Source: Aeromicrobium sp.
GTDB taxonomy: Bacteria > Actinomycetota > Actinomycetes > Propionibacteriales > Nocardioidaceae
Direction of reading: 5' to 3'
Assembly (NCBI GenBank): GCA_023254755.1
Contig: JALRKU010000005.1
Span: forward strand, 1-10,879
Length of the DNA stretch: 10,879 nt
Below, piece by piece: positions 1 to 6,991 of the stretch. The notes under the pieces were generated by a model. The model did not search any database and was not told the DNA's origin. It saw only the letters and a program-made list of their open reading frames with translations. Position 1 is the first letter of the stretch; the number at the start of each line of letters is the position of its first letter. The translations under genes were made by a program, and so were the position numbers.

Positions 1-176
1 CAGACGACCCGTCCCGCCAGTGAGGCAGGAGCCCGGATCGTGCCCTCGTCGTCGTAGCCGGGACATCCCGGCGCGAGGTCGCTCGAGGCCCACCAGGCAG
101 CGACGGCGGTGGCCGCCGCGGTGGCCAGGGAGAGCACGACCAGTCCGACGACTCGAGGTTCGCTCCGGCGGGTCAC
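1..176 (-). CDS. N-terminal fragment of a membrane-anchored or secreted protein, function unknown
   Basis: Reading leftwards from a GTG at 176, the frame stays open to the window edge and gives 58 residues. It begins MTRRSEPRVV, then has a hydrophobic, alanine-rich stretch at about residues 9-29 (LVVLSLATAAATAV and onwards), followed by WWASSDLAPGCPGYDDEG. Positive residues before a single hydrophobic helix, then a polar and acidic segment with one Cys, look like a signal anchor or signal peptide with the rest outside the membrane. A purine-rich GAGGGTGGGG lies about 13 bases before the GTG, a weak ribosome binding site. The frame is also open further upstream without a better start. It is divergent from the secreted nuclease-like gene at 331. 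No family can be recognised from this piece. The presence of a gene is likely; its function is unknown. Confidence 0.5.
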   Translation of the reverse strand, partial: MTRRSEPRVVGLVVLSLATAAATAVAAWWASSDLAPGCPGYDDEGTIRAPASLAGRVV

Positions 177-216
177 CGCACCAGTCTGACCCCACCCTCG
201 TCCGCCGACGCGGGCA

Positions 217-275
217 CGGCCGTGGCTCTCGCGCTCGAGCCGGCGTGCCACGGCCGAGGTCTCCCCGGCCTCGGC
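217..275. repeat. Two overlapping, mutually exclusive inverted repeats in the divergent intergenic region
   Basis: Arms 217-226 (CGGCCGTGGC) and 247-256 (GCCACGGCCG) are perfect 10-base complements around a 20-base loop. A second pair, 253-259 (GCCGAGG) with 269-275 (CCTCGGC), has a 9-base loop and shares bases 253-256 with the first. Only one hairpin can form at a time. This lies in the 154-base gap between the minus-strand fragment and the gene at 331, so it could be in the 5' leader of either. GC-rich DNA makes chance hairpins common, so a regulatory role is only possible. Nothing else recognisable is seen in this gap. Confidence 0.4.
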
Positions 276-330
276 GACCGAATGGACGATTTGCTCTTCG
301 CTGGCCCGGCCGCGGTGTCACTCTTGACCG

Positions 331-1896
331 ATGGGAGCTCACTGGGGAGTGGTCCGCCGTCGCGCGGGAGTCTCGGGTCTGGTCGTCGCCGTGATCGGCG
401 TCGCCTTCACCGCCACGCCGTCGTCGGCCGCCGAGGCGCCCGCCGACCTGCGCGTCGTCGCGACCTCGTCGACCGGCGTGGCGCTCGCGTGGGAACCGAC
501 CGATCCGGGGTACTACCGGGTCCGCTACGCCCCTGCGGCCGACATGTCCGGGTCGAGGACGTGGGACCTCAAGGGCAGCTACTTCGAGCTCAAGCGCACC
601 GACGCCAACCCGAGCCACACGGCTCCGGCCCTGGCGCCGGGCGCGGTGTACTGGGTGCAGGTCAAGTCGGTCGCCAACGGCACGACCGCGGCGAAGCGGA
701 CGTCGCTGAGCTCGTACTCGCAGCCGGTGCGGGTCGAGGTCCCGGCGAGCGAGTTCTCGGCGCTCCCGCCGCACGGGCTGCGCGCGACCACCGGCGACGC
801 CGACACCGTGCACCTGTCGTGGGGCACCGCGGGCGGCGGCAGTCGGTACGCCGTTCGCTACACCGACGACCCCAGCCAGCCGGTCGACCAGTGGGACGAG
901 GTCCGCTGGGACGGACCGGGGGGATCGATCGACGACCTCGACGCGTCGACCGAGTACACGTTCCGCGCCCGCGTGGTCGATGCCGCCGGGGTGCCGCGCA
1001 GCGAGCTGAGCAACCCCGTAGCCGCCCGCACCGCAGCGAGCGACGACACCCTGGCACTGAACGTCATCAGCTACAACGTCATGAAGTCGACCGTCAGCAA
1101 GCCGTCGTGGACGTCGCGCCGCGCCGCGTCGGCGGCCGCGATCCGGTCGCAGGCGCCCGACGTCATGGCCCTGCAGGAGGCCTCGACCTCGACCTCGTGG
1201 TCGAAGGGCAAGAAGAGCCAGGTCGACGACCTGCTCGACCTCGTCGGTTCGAAGTACGCGCTCGCCTCGCGCAAGTCGTTCGGCGGCACCGCGCTCGCCT
1301 ACGACTCGTCGCGCCTGACGGCCGAGGCCTCCGGAGGCTCGGTCCTCACTCCGACCAAGAAGAAGATCCCCCGGTACGCCGTCTGGGCGAGGCTGCGCGA
1401 CAAGGCGACCGGCACGCGGTTCTTCGCCGTGACGACCCACCTGGAGCCGACGTCCTCGGGCAGCAACTCCGTCCGTGTCAAGCAGGCCAGGAAGCTCGTC
1501 GCCCTCGTGCAGAAGGAGTCGAGCGGCCTGCCCGTCGTCCTCGCCGGCGACCTGAACTCGAGCCGCGCCTCGTCACCGAGCAACGGGCCGTACCGGGTGA
1601 TCACGGGCGCCGGGTACGTCGACCCCGTCCGGAACCAGGAGCCGACCCTGCTCGCAGGGCACGACCTGCCCGCCGAGCACACCGTCAACCTGGAGTACAA
1701 CTCGGCGAACAAGCTGCTGTCCCGCCCCACGCGCACGGCCTGGACCGTCGGCACCCACATCGACTACGTGTTCGTCTCACCCGACGTCCGCGTGGCGACC
1801 TGGCGCATGGTGCTCGACCTCGCCGACGACGGATCGTTCGCGACCCCGGCACCGTCGGACCACAACATGATCTCGACCACCGTCTACGTCGACTGA
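331..1896 (+). CDS. Secreted two-FN3-domain endonuclease/exonuclease/phosphatase (EEP) family protein
   Basis: This 521-residue protein has an N-terminal signal peptide: RRR at 9-11, a hydrophobic core at about 13-28, and likely cleavage after SSAA near residue 34. Two fibronectin type III-like domains follow at about 36-138 and 146-235. The C-terminal half, about 240-521, is an EEP (DNase I-like) fold with its usual motifs: SYNVM (N249), ALQEA (E283), TTHLEP (H370), AGDLNS (D407, N409), HIDYVF (D478) and PSDHN (D510, H511). All expected metal and catalytic positions are present, so it should be an active metal-dependent phosphodiesterase. Family members cleave DNA, RNA, phospholipids or inositol phosphates, and the substrate cannot be told from sequence. 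It should act outside the membrane. The ATG at 331 has no clear ribosome binding site. A GTG at 349 follows a GGGAG at 333-337 and would still keep the signal peptide (VVRRRAG), so it is a real alternative. It stops 34 bases before hen1. Confidence 0.85.
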   Translation: MGAHWGVVRRRAGVSGLVVAVIGVAFTATPSSAAEAPADLRVVATSSTGVALAWEPTDPGYYRVRYAPAADMSGSRTWDLKGSYFELKRTDANPSHTAPALAPGAVYWVQVKSVANGTTAAKRTSLSSYSQPVRVEVPASEFSALPPHGLRATTGDADTVHLSWGTAGGGSRYAVRYTDDPSQPVDQWDEVRWDGPGGSIDDLDASTEYTFRARVVDAAGVPRSELSNPVAARTAASDDTLALNVISYNVMKSTVSKPSWTSRRAASAAAIRSQAPDVMALQEASTSTSWSKGKKSQVDDLLDLVGSKYALASRKSFGGTALAYDSSRLTAEASGGSVLTPTKKKIPRYAVWARLRDKATGTRFFAVTTHLEPTSSGSNSVRVKQARKLVALVQKESSGLPVVLAGDLNSSRASSPSNGPYRVITGAGYVDPVRNQEPTLLAGHDLPAEHTVNLEYNSANKLLSRPTRTAWTVGTHIDYVFVSPDVRVATWRMVLDLADDGSFATPAPSDHNMISTTVYVD

Positions 1897-1918
1897 CTCG
1901 TCCAGCGAGCCAGCCCGT

Positions 1919-1924
1919 CACAAT
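1919..1924 (+). promoter_or_regulatory. Candidate -10 box for leaderless transcription of hen1
   Basis: The hexamer CACAAT ends six bases before the GTG start of hen1 at 1931. That spacing would put the transcription start on or next to the start codon, the arrangement of leaderless actinobacterial genes. It agrees with the lack of a convincing Shine-Dalgarno sequence there. No good -35 box is visible at the usual distance. If real, hen1-pnkp has its own promoter despite the short gap after the upstream gene. Confidence 0.4.
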
Positions 1925-1930
1925 GGGCGG

Positions 1931-3328
1931 GTGCTGCTGACGATCACCGCGACCCGGAACGACGGCCTCGCCGACCCGAGCGACCTGGGCTACCTGCTGC
2001 ACAAGCACCCCGACCGGGTGCAGACCTTCGAGGTGTTCGGCGGCACCGCGACCGTGGCCTACCCCGAGGTCACGGTCGAGCGCTGCACCGTCGCGCTCGT
2101 GCTCGAGGTCGACCCGATCGGGCTGGTGCGCGGCCGGCGCGGTCGGAACGAGGGATTCTCGCTCGCCCAGTACGTCAACGACCGACCGTACGCCGCCACC
2201 TCGTTGCTCTCCGTCGCGATGGGCAAGGTGTTCCGCAGCGCCCTGAACGGGCAGTGCAAACCGCGACCCGAGCTGGTCGCCGCGCCGCTCGACCTGCGGA
2301 TCGAGCTGCCGACGCTGCCCGGCGGAGCCGAGCTGGTGACCCGGCTGTTCTCCCCGCTGGGCTGGACGGTGACGGCCGAACCTCTCCCGCTCGACCCCGA
2401 GATCCCCGCCTGGGGCGACTCCGACTACTGCACGGTCTCCCTGGTCGGCACGCTGACGCTCGCCGACGCACTGAACCACCTCTACGTGCTGATCCCCGTG
2501 CTCGACGGCGGCAAGCACTACTGGGTCAGCGGCGACGAGGTCGACAAGCTGGTGCGGGCCGGCACCGGCTGGCTCGGCTCGCACCCCGAGCGCGACCTCA
2601 TCAACAGCCGCTACCTGGCTCGCCAGCGCGACCTGATCGACGAGGTCCGCGAGCGCCTCACCGAGCTCGACGGGTCCATCGAGCCGGCCGAGGACCCGGT
2701 GCACCGGGAGCCCCCGCTCGTGCGGTTGCGGCACGACGCCGTCATCGAGCAGGTCGAGCGGTTGCGCCCGGGCTCGGTGCTGGACCTCGGCTGCGGACCG
2801 GGCGCGCTGCTGCGCCGGCTGCTCGAGACGCGCGGCGTCGAGCGCGTCGTCGGCACCGAGGTGGCCGCCGGGGCGCTCGAGATCGCCGCGAAGCGACTGC
2901 ACGTCGATCGGATGACCGAGCGGCAGGCCGACCGGCTCGACCTGTTGCTGTCGTCGTTGCAGTACCAGGACCGGCGCCTCGTCGGCTTCGACCTCGCCGT
3001 CCTCATGGAGGTGATCGAGCACGTCGACGAGGACCGACTGCCCGCCGTCGTCGCGAACGTGTTCGGCTTCATGCGCCCAGGAGCGGTCGTGGTGACGACG
3101 CCGAACGGCGAGTACAACGCGCTGTACCCGACCCTCTCCGAGGGCGGCTTCCGCCACGTCGACCACCGGTTCGAGTGGACCCGCGCCGAGCTCGCCGAGT
3201 GGTCCGATGCGGTCGCGGCGCGCTACGGGTACTCGGTCGAGCGGTTCGGCATCGGCACCGAGGACGCCGAGCTCGGCACGCCCACGCAGATGGCCGTGTT
3301 CCGGCGCGTCGAGGAGGCGGCGGCATGA
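1931..3328 (+). CDS. hen1: Bacterial Hen1, 3'-terminal RNA ribose 2'-O-methyltransferase
   Basis: The 465-residue protein has the two-part bacterial Hen1 layout. The N-terminal half (about 1-245) opens with MLLTITATRN and includes LGYLLHKHPDR at 19-29, a signature of this family. It is the part known to bind and activate Pnkp. The C-terminal half (about 265-460) is a SAM-dependent methyltransferase: VLDLGCGPG at 283-291 binds SAM, and EVIEH at 360-364 with the FRHVDHRFEWTR segment at 407-418 supplies the Glu, Glu, His and His metal ligands (E360, E363, H364, and H409 or H412) typical of Hen1 enzymes. Family knowledge: it methylates the 2'-OH of the 3'-terminal ribose of a broken RNA before sealing, so that the repaired RNA resists being cut again. 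The GTG start at 1931 matches the conserved family N-terminus. The gene overlaps pnkp by ATGA, pointing to translational coupling and a Pnkp-Hen1 complex. Confidence 0.95.
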   Translation: MLLTITATRNDGLADPSDLGYLLHKHPDRVQTFEVFGGTATVAYPEVTVERCTVALVLEVDPIGLVRGRRGRNEGFSLAQYVNDRPYAATSLLSVAMGKVFRSALNGQCKPRPELVAAPLDLRIELPTLPGGAELVTRLFSPLGWTVTAEPLPLDPEIPAWGDSDYCTVSLVGTLTLADALNHLYVLIPVLDGGKHYWVSGDEVDKLVRAGTGWLGSHPERDLINSRYLARQRDLIDEVRERLTELDGSIEPAEDPVHREPPLVRLRHDAVIEQVERLRPGSVLDLGCGPGALLRRLLETRGVERVVGTEVAAGALEIAAKRLHVDRMTERQADRLDLLLSSLQYQDRRLVGFDLAVLMEVIEHVDEDRLPAVVANVFGFMRPGAVVVTTPNGEYNALYPTLSEGGFRHVDHRFEWTRAELAEWSDAVAARYGYSVERFGIGTEDAELGTPTQMAVFRRVEEAAA

Positions 3329-5835
3329 GCGAGGCGACGACCGTACTCCAGGTCCCCGAGGTGTCCCTGGTCGTGCTCGTGGGTGCGAGCGGTTCGGGCA
3401 AGACGTCGTTCGCCGCCCGGCACTTCCGTCCCACCGAGGTCGTGTCGTCCGATGCGTGCCGTGCGCTGGTGTCCGACGACGAGAACGACCAGTCGGCCAC
3501 GGCCGACGCGTTCGACCTGCTGAACGTCATCGTCGGCAAGCGGCTGGGCCGCGGACTGCTCACCGTCGTCGACGCGACCAACGTGCAGCCGCACGCGCGT
3601 CGCAGCCTGATCGCGGTCGCGAAGGAGCACGACGTGCTCGCGACGGCGGTGGTGCTCGACGTGCCGCCGGCCGTGTCCGTCGAGCGGAACGCGGCCCGAC
3701 CCGACCGAACGTTCGGCGCCTCGGTCGTCCGCCGCCAGCACGACCAGCTGCGCCGGTCGCTGAAGTCCCTGCGCCGCGAGGGCTTCCGGCACGTGCACGT
3801 GCTGTCGTCGGTCGAGGAGATCGAGGCGGCCACGTTCGAGCGCACCCGCCTGCACAACGACCTGCGCGACGTCACGGGTCCGTTCGACGTCATCGGCGAC
3901 GTCCACGGCTGCCGGGCCGAGCTCGAGCAGCTGCTCGACCACCTCGGCTACGTCGTCACCAGCGACGCGAAGGGCCGACCGGTCGACGCCGCGCACCCCG
4001 ACGGTCGGCGAGCGATCTTCGTCGGCGACCTCGTCGACCGCGGCCCCGACTCCCCCGGCGTGCTCCGGCTGGTGATGGGCATGGTCGGCGCCGGGCACGC
4101 CTTCTGCGTCGCCGGCAACCACGAGGCCAAGCTGTCGAACGCGCTGTCGGGCCGCAAGGTCACCGTCAGCCACGGCCTCGAGACGACCCTGGCCCAGCTC
4201 GAGGCCGAGTCCGACGACTTCCGCGCCGAGGTCGCCCGCTTCGTCGACGGTCTGATCGCGCACTACGTGATGGACGGCGGTCGCCTCGTCGTGGCCCACG
4301 CCGGGCTCAAGGAGAGCTACCACGGTCGGGCGTCGGGCCGCGTGCGCGCGTTCGCGCTCTACGGCGACACCAGCGGCGAGACCGACGAGTTCGGTCTGCC
4401 CGTCCGCTACCCGTGGGCCGAGGACTACCGGGGCCAGGCCATGGTGCTGTACGGCCACACGCCCACCCCCACGCCCGAGTGGGTCAACAACACGATGTGC
4501 CTCGACACCGGGTGCGTGTTCGGCGGCGCGCTGACGGCCCTGCGCTACCCCGAGCGCGAGGTCGTCCAGGTCGAGGCAGCCGAGACCTACTACGAGCCGG
4601 TCCGACCCCTCGCGCCGCCGGAGCGCGACCCCGACGTGCTGCGCCTCGACGACGTCCTCGGCCCCCGGATCATCGAGACCACGACGATGGGCCGGATCTC
4701 CCTGCGCGAGGAGAACGCCGCCGGCGCCCTCGAGGTGATGAGCCGCTTCGCGGTCGACCCCACGCGGCTGCTGTACCTGCCGCCGACCATGTCGCCGAGC
4801 GACACCTCGACCCTCGACGACCACCTCGAGCACCCCGAGCAGGCCTTCACCCACCTCGCGCGCACCGGCGCGGGCCAGGTCATCTGCGAGGAGAAGCACA
4901 TGGGCTCGCGCGCCGTGATCGTCGTCGAGCGCTCCGGAGCCGGCGTCGTCCACACCCGCACGGGCCGCTCGTTCTTCGACGCCGCGACCGAGCGCACCGT
5001 GCTCGATCGCGTCGCCGCGGCGATCGGAACCGCTGGCCTGTGGGACGAGCTGGCCACCGACCAGCTGGTCCTCGACGCCGAGATCATGCCGTGGTCCACG
5101 AAGGCCGGCGCCCTGATCCGTCAGCAGTACGCGGCCGTCGGAGCGGCGGCCCGCGCCGGACTGGGGAGCACGCTCGAGGTGCTCTCCACGGCGGCGACGC
5201 GGGGCCTCGACGTCGCCGGGCTGCTCGACCGCACCGCCCGACGGCGCGCCGACGCCGACGCCTACACGGCCGCGTACCGCCGCTACGTGTGGGACGTCGA
5301 CGGTCTCGACGGCCTGCGCGTCGCCCCCTTCCAGGTGCTCGCGTCGCGGACCGAGACGTTCCAGACCCGCGACCACCTGTGGCACCTGGGCATCGCCGAC
5401 CGACTCGCCGAGGCCGACGGCGACCTGTTCGCCACGACCGGACGACTCGTCGTCGACCCGACTGACGAGGCTTCGGCTGCCACCGGCGCCGCCTGGTGGG
5501 AGGAGCTCACGGCCGCCGGTGGTGAGGGCATGGTCGTCAAGCCGCTCGCCAACCTGACCCGCAGACCCAAGAAGGGCCTCGTCCAGCCCGGCGTGAAGGT
5601 GCGCGGCCGCGAGTACCTGCGCATCATCTACGGCCTCGACTACACCGAGCAGGAGAACCTCAGCCGTCTGCGCGACCGGAACCTCGGCCGCAAGCAGTCG
5701 ATGGCGCTGCGCGAGTACGCCCTCGGCCTCGAGGCCCTCCGCCGCCACACCAGCGGCGAACCCACCTGGCGCGTCCACGAGTGCGTCTTCGCGATCCTCG
5801 CCCTGGAGTCCGAGCCCGTCGACCCGCGCCTGTAG
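3325..5835 (+). CDS. pnkp: Polynucleotide kinase-phosphatase-ligase (Pnkp) of the bacterial RNA repair system
   Basis: The 836-residue protein carries three catalytic modules in the usual order. The 5' kinase (about 10-175) has Walker A GASGSGKTS at 20-28 (K26), D43 in SSDACR and an arginine-rich lid near 121-136. The metallophosphatase (about 185-425) has GDVHGC at 191-196, GDLVDRG at 234-240, GNHE at 264-267, VVAHAG (H325) and LYGHTP (H378), a calcineurin-like set that removes 2',3' phosphates. The adenylyltransferase/ligase domain (about 440-836) has the nucleophile K524 in EEKHMGSR, LDAEIMPW near 573-580, GEGMVVKP at 733-740 and GVKVRG at 756-761. All key residues are present and the length is near that of characterised homologues. 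From family knowledge, Pnkp heals both RNA ends and, in complex with Hen1, ligates them. The ATG at 3325 overlaps the hen1 stop and a GAGGAGG lies about eight bases upstream. An open frame extends upstream to 2254 but is hen1 sequence read out of frame. Confidence 0.95.
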   Translation: MSEATTVLQVPEVSLVVLVGASGSGKTSFAARHFRPTEVVSSDACRALVSDDENDQSATADAFDLLNVIVGKRLGRGLLTVVDATNVQPHARRSLIAVAKEHDVLATAVVLDVPPAVSVERNAARPDRTFGASVVRRQHDQLRRSLKSLRREGFRHVHVLSSVEEIEAATFERTRLHNDLRDVTGPFDVIGDVHGCRAELEQLLDHLGYVVTSDAKGRPVDAAHPDGRRAIFVGDLVDRGPDSPGVLRLVMGMVGAGHAFCVAGNHEAKLSNALSGRKVTVSHGLETTLAQLEAESDDFRAEVARFVDGLIAHYVMDGGRLVVAHAGLKESYHGRASGRVRAFALYGDTSGETDEFGLPVRYPWAEDYRGQAMVLYGHTPTPTPEWVNNTMCLDTGCVFGGALTALRYPEREVVQVEAAETYYEPVRPLAPPERDPDVLRLDDVLGPRIIETTTMGRISLREENAAGALEVMSRFAVDPTRLLYLPPTMSPSDTSTLDDHLEHPEQAFTHLARTGAGQVICEEKHMGSRAVIVVERSGAGVVHTRTGRSFFDAATERTVLDRVAAAIGTAGLWDELATDQLVLDAEIMPWSTKAGALIRQQYAAVGAAARAGLGSTLEVLSTAATRGLDVAGLLDRTARRRADADAYTAAYRRYVWDVDGLDGLRVAPFQVLASRTETFQTRDHLWHLGIADRLAEADGDLFATTGRLVVDPTDEASAATGAAWWEELTAAGGEGMVVKPLANLTRRPKKGLVQPGVKVRGREYLRIIYGLDYTEQENLSRLRDRNLGRKQSMALREYALGLEALRRHTSGEPTWRVHECVFAILALESEPVDPRL

Positions 5836-5902
5836 GCGATCCACGGGCGACCCTCGCTCGCGCGGGGTCCTCCCGATTCCCGCGCATCGCTCGATCTCCA
5901 AC

Positions 5903-5941
5903 GGCAGGGCCCCCGACGAAAAGCGTGTCGGGGGCCCTGCC
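5903..5941. terminator. Strong hairpin terminator shared by pnkp and the convergent tRNA gene
   Basis: Arms 5903-5917 and 5927-5941 are perfect 15-base complements (GGCAGGGCCCCCGAC and its reverse complement) around a 9-base loop containing AAAA. There is no T-run, as is common for actinobacterial terminators. It lies 67 bases after the pnkp stop and only two bases beyond the encoded CCA end of the convergent tRNA, so it can end transcription from both sides. The 67 bases between pnkp and the hairpin hold nothing I can recognise. Confidence 0.85.
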
Positions 5942-5943
5942 CT

Positions 5944-6017
5944 TGGAGCCGGTGACGGGAATCGAACCCGCGTATCTTGCTTGGGAAGCAAGCGCTCTGC
6001 CATTGAGCTACACCGGC
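5944..6017 (-). tRNA. tRNA-Gly (anticodon CCC)
   Basis: On the minus strand the gene starts with GCCGGTGTAGCTC at 6017. It folds as a full cloverleaf: acceptor stem GCCGGTG/CACCGGC, D arm GCTC-AATGGCA-GAGC, anticodon stem CTTGC/GCAAG with the loop TTCCCAA, a four-base variable region, and a T arm with TTCGATT. The anticodon CCC reads GGG glycine codons. The discriminator base is T and the CCA end is encoded (5944-5946). The body is 71 bases, or 74 with CCA. Confidence 0.96.
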
Positions 6018-6026
6018 GAGGACGCC

Positions 6027-6032
6027 ACTGTA
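6027..6032 (-). promoter_or_regulatory. Possible -10 box of the tRNA-Gly gene
   Basis: On the minus strand TACAGT lies nine bases upstream of the tRNA 5' end, a plausible -10 element for a tRNA with a very short leader. No clear -35 box is found 16-18 bases further upstream. The rest of the gap up to the next gene at 6151 shows no other element I can support. Confidence 0.35.
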
Positions 6033-6138
6033 TCGAACGCACCGGTGACCCTTCGTCGGCAGTTCAGCGAATTCGGCGGCGGTGAGTCGTCTGCGGATCT
6101 ACGCTCCGTCTGGTCCCACGATGGGGCCACGTCTCGAC

Positions 6139-6143
6139 AGGAG
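6139..6143 (+). promoter_or_regulatory. Ribosome binding site that sets the start of the secreted protein at 6151
   Basis: AGGAG sits seven bases before the GTG at 6151. This favours that GTG over the in-frame starts at 6082 and 6121, and it places the charged N-terminus directly before the signal peptide core. Confidence 0.7.
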
Positions 6144-6150
6144 CTCGTCC

Positions 6151-6960
6151 GTGAACCGCACACGCCTCGCCGCGGCCGTCGTCGCCGCCACCACGATCGT
6201 GCCGACCATGCTGGCCGTCACCACCACCGCCGCGCAGGCCGCGACGTACACCGCCACCATCTCCGTGAACCCCGGCCCCGACGGCGTCGGCGAGACCGGT
6301 GAGCCCATTCGCCTGACTGGCACGGTCAAGGGCGGGGCCGTCAAGGGCAAAAAGGTGACGGTCTACGCACGCTTCGTCGGCGAGCCGACCTGGACGAAGG
6401 TGTCCAGCCCGAAGCTGTCGAGCAAGGGCGCATGGTCGTCGAGCTACACGCCGTCGTACGGAGGCGACACCGAATTCAAGGTCGTCAAGGCCACGTCCGG
6501 AAAGACGAAGGGCGTCACCAAGACCAGCTCTTCGGTCAAGGTGTTCGGCTGGATCTCTGAGTACTCGTTCCGCTTCGAGGCGGCAGCGACGCCCTCCGAC
6601 GCGCTGACCCGGGCCAACGGTTCGATCAACGGGGCCAGCTACCGAGGGCTTGTCCAGGTCAAGGACGGTGGATCGGTCCTCTACCCGCTCGGCGCCAAGG
6701 ACTGCGACCGAGTCCGTGGCGAGGTGGGTGTCCTCGACTCCAGCACCGACACGTCCGGAAAGATCTCGCTCGCGTACTTCTTCCCGTTCGCCGAGGTCGG
6801 CGTGGCCAAGCAGCAGGATCCGGTCGCGTTCAGCACCCGCGTCGCGCCGGGTTCCGACGTCGCGATCTGGTCCACGACCGGCGCGACGAACTCGGTCTCG
6901 ACGACGAGCTCGATGGCGTTCACCGACCTCGCGTTCCACTGCAACTACCACTTCAACTGA
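6151..6960 (+). CDS. Secreted protein of unknown function with an N-terminal Ig-like domain
   Basis: The 269-residue product starts with a clear signal peptide: NRTR at 2-5, a hydrophobic core at about 6-24, and AAQA before the mature ATYTATIS at about 31. Residues 31-130 are rich in Thr, Ser, Lys and Gly with alternating hydrophobics. Segments such as IRLTGTVKGG, VTVYARF and GAWSSSYTPSYGGDTEFKVV look like a bacterial Ig-like beta-sandwich of the type that binds surfaces or spaces domains. Residues 135-269 form a second beta-rich region (YRGLVQVKDGGSVLYPLG, then VRGEVGVLD) faintly like carbohydrate-binding NPCBM modules, a guess by eye. The only two cysteines, C185 and C264, could form a disulfide. 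No catalytic motif is visible. Lysine codons and AT content are somewhat higher than in neighbouring genes. It is probably an exported or cell-surface protein. It is divergent from the tRNA and 31 bases from the next gene. Confidence 0.75.
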   Translation: MNRTRLAAAVVAATTIVPTMLAVTTTAAQAATYTATISVNPGPDGVGETGEPIRLTGTVKGGAVKGKKVTVYARFVGEPTWTKVSSPKLSSKGAWSSSYTPSYGGDTEFKVVKATSGKTKGVTKTSSSVKVFGWISEYSFRFEAAATPSDALTRANGSINGASYRGLVQVKDGGSVLYPLGAKDCDRVRGEVGVLDSSTDTSGKISLAYFFPFAEVGVAKQQDPVAFSTRVAPGSDVAIWSTTGATNSVSTTSSMAFTDLAFHCNYHFN

Positions 6961-6978
6961 GCCGGGCGACGCGGGCGG

Positions 6979-6984
6979 TACGGT
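6979..6984 (+). promoter_or_regulatory. Candidate -10 box for leaderless transcription of the crotonase gene
   Basis: TACGGT fits TANNNT and ends seven bases before the ATG at 6992, with no Shine-Dalgarno sequence between. This is the spacing expected of a leaderless actinobacterial transcript. No -35 box stands out. Confidence 0.4.
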
Positions 6985-6991
6985 CGGCGGC

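Noticed and set aside
324..329. TTGACC as a -35 box before the EEP gene
   Set aside because: No -10 box lies 16-19 bases downstream, and the start codon would fall within the promoter.
1183..1200. Short tandem repeat of CGACCT units
   Set aside because: It is a run of Ser/Thr codons (STSTS) inside the EEP gene, normal for GC-rich coding DNA.
222..1940. Plus-strand open frame of 572 codons over the EEP gene
   Set aside because: It is an Arg/Pro/Gly-rich frameshifted reading. The other frame carries the signal peptide, FN3 and EEP motifs.
1685..3166. Minus-strand open frame of 493 codons opposite hen1
   Set aside because: Antisense shadow rich in Val, Gln, Asp and Arg; it crosses the intergenic gap and matches no family.
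2254..3324. In-frame upstream extension of pnkp into the hen1 gene
   Set aside because: The sequence is hen1 read out of frame: arginine- and alanine-rich without domains. Conserved Pnkp sequence begins just after the ATG at 3325.
5944..6017. tRNA-Gly as an integration site of a mobile element
   Set aside because: No integrase gene and no second copy of the tRNA 3' end are seen in the window; the flanking genes look chromosomal.
3223..6042. Long open frame of 939 codons on the minus strand opposite pnkp
   Set aside because: It is an antisense shadow of high-GC coding DNA. It runs through the terminator and the tRNA and shows no domain.
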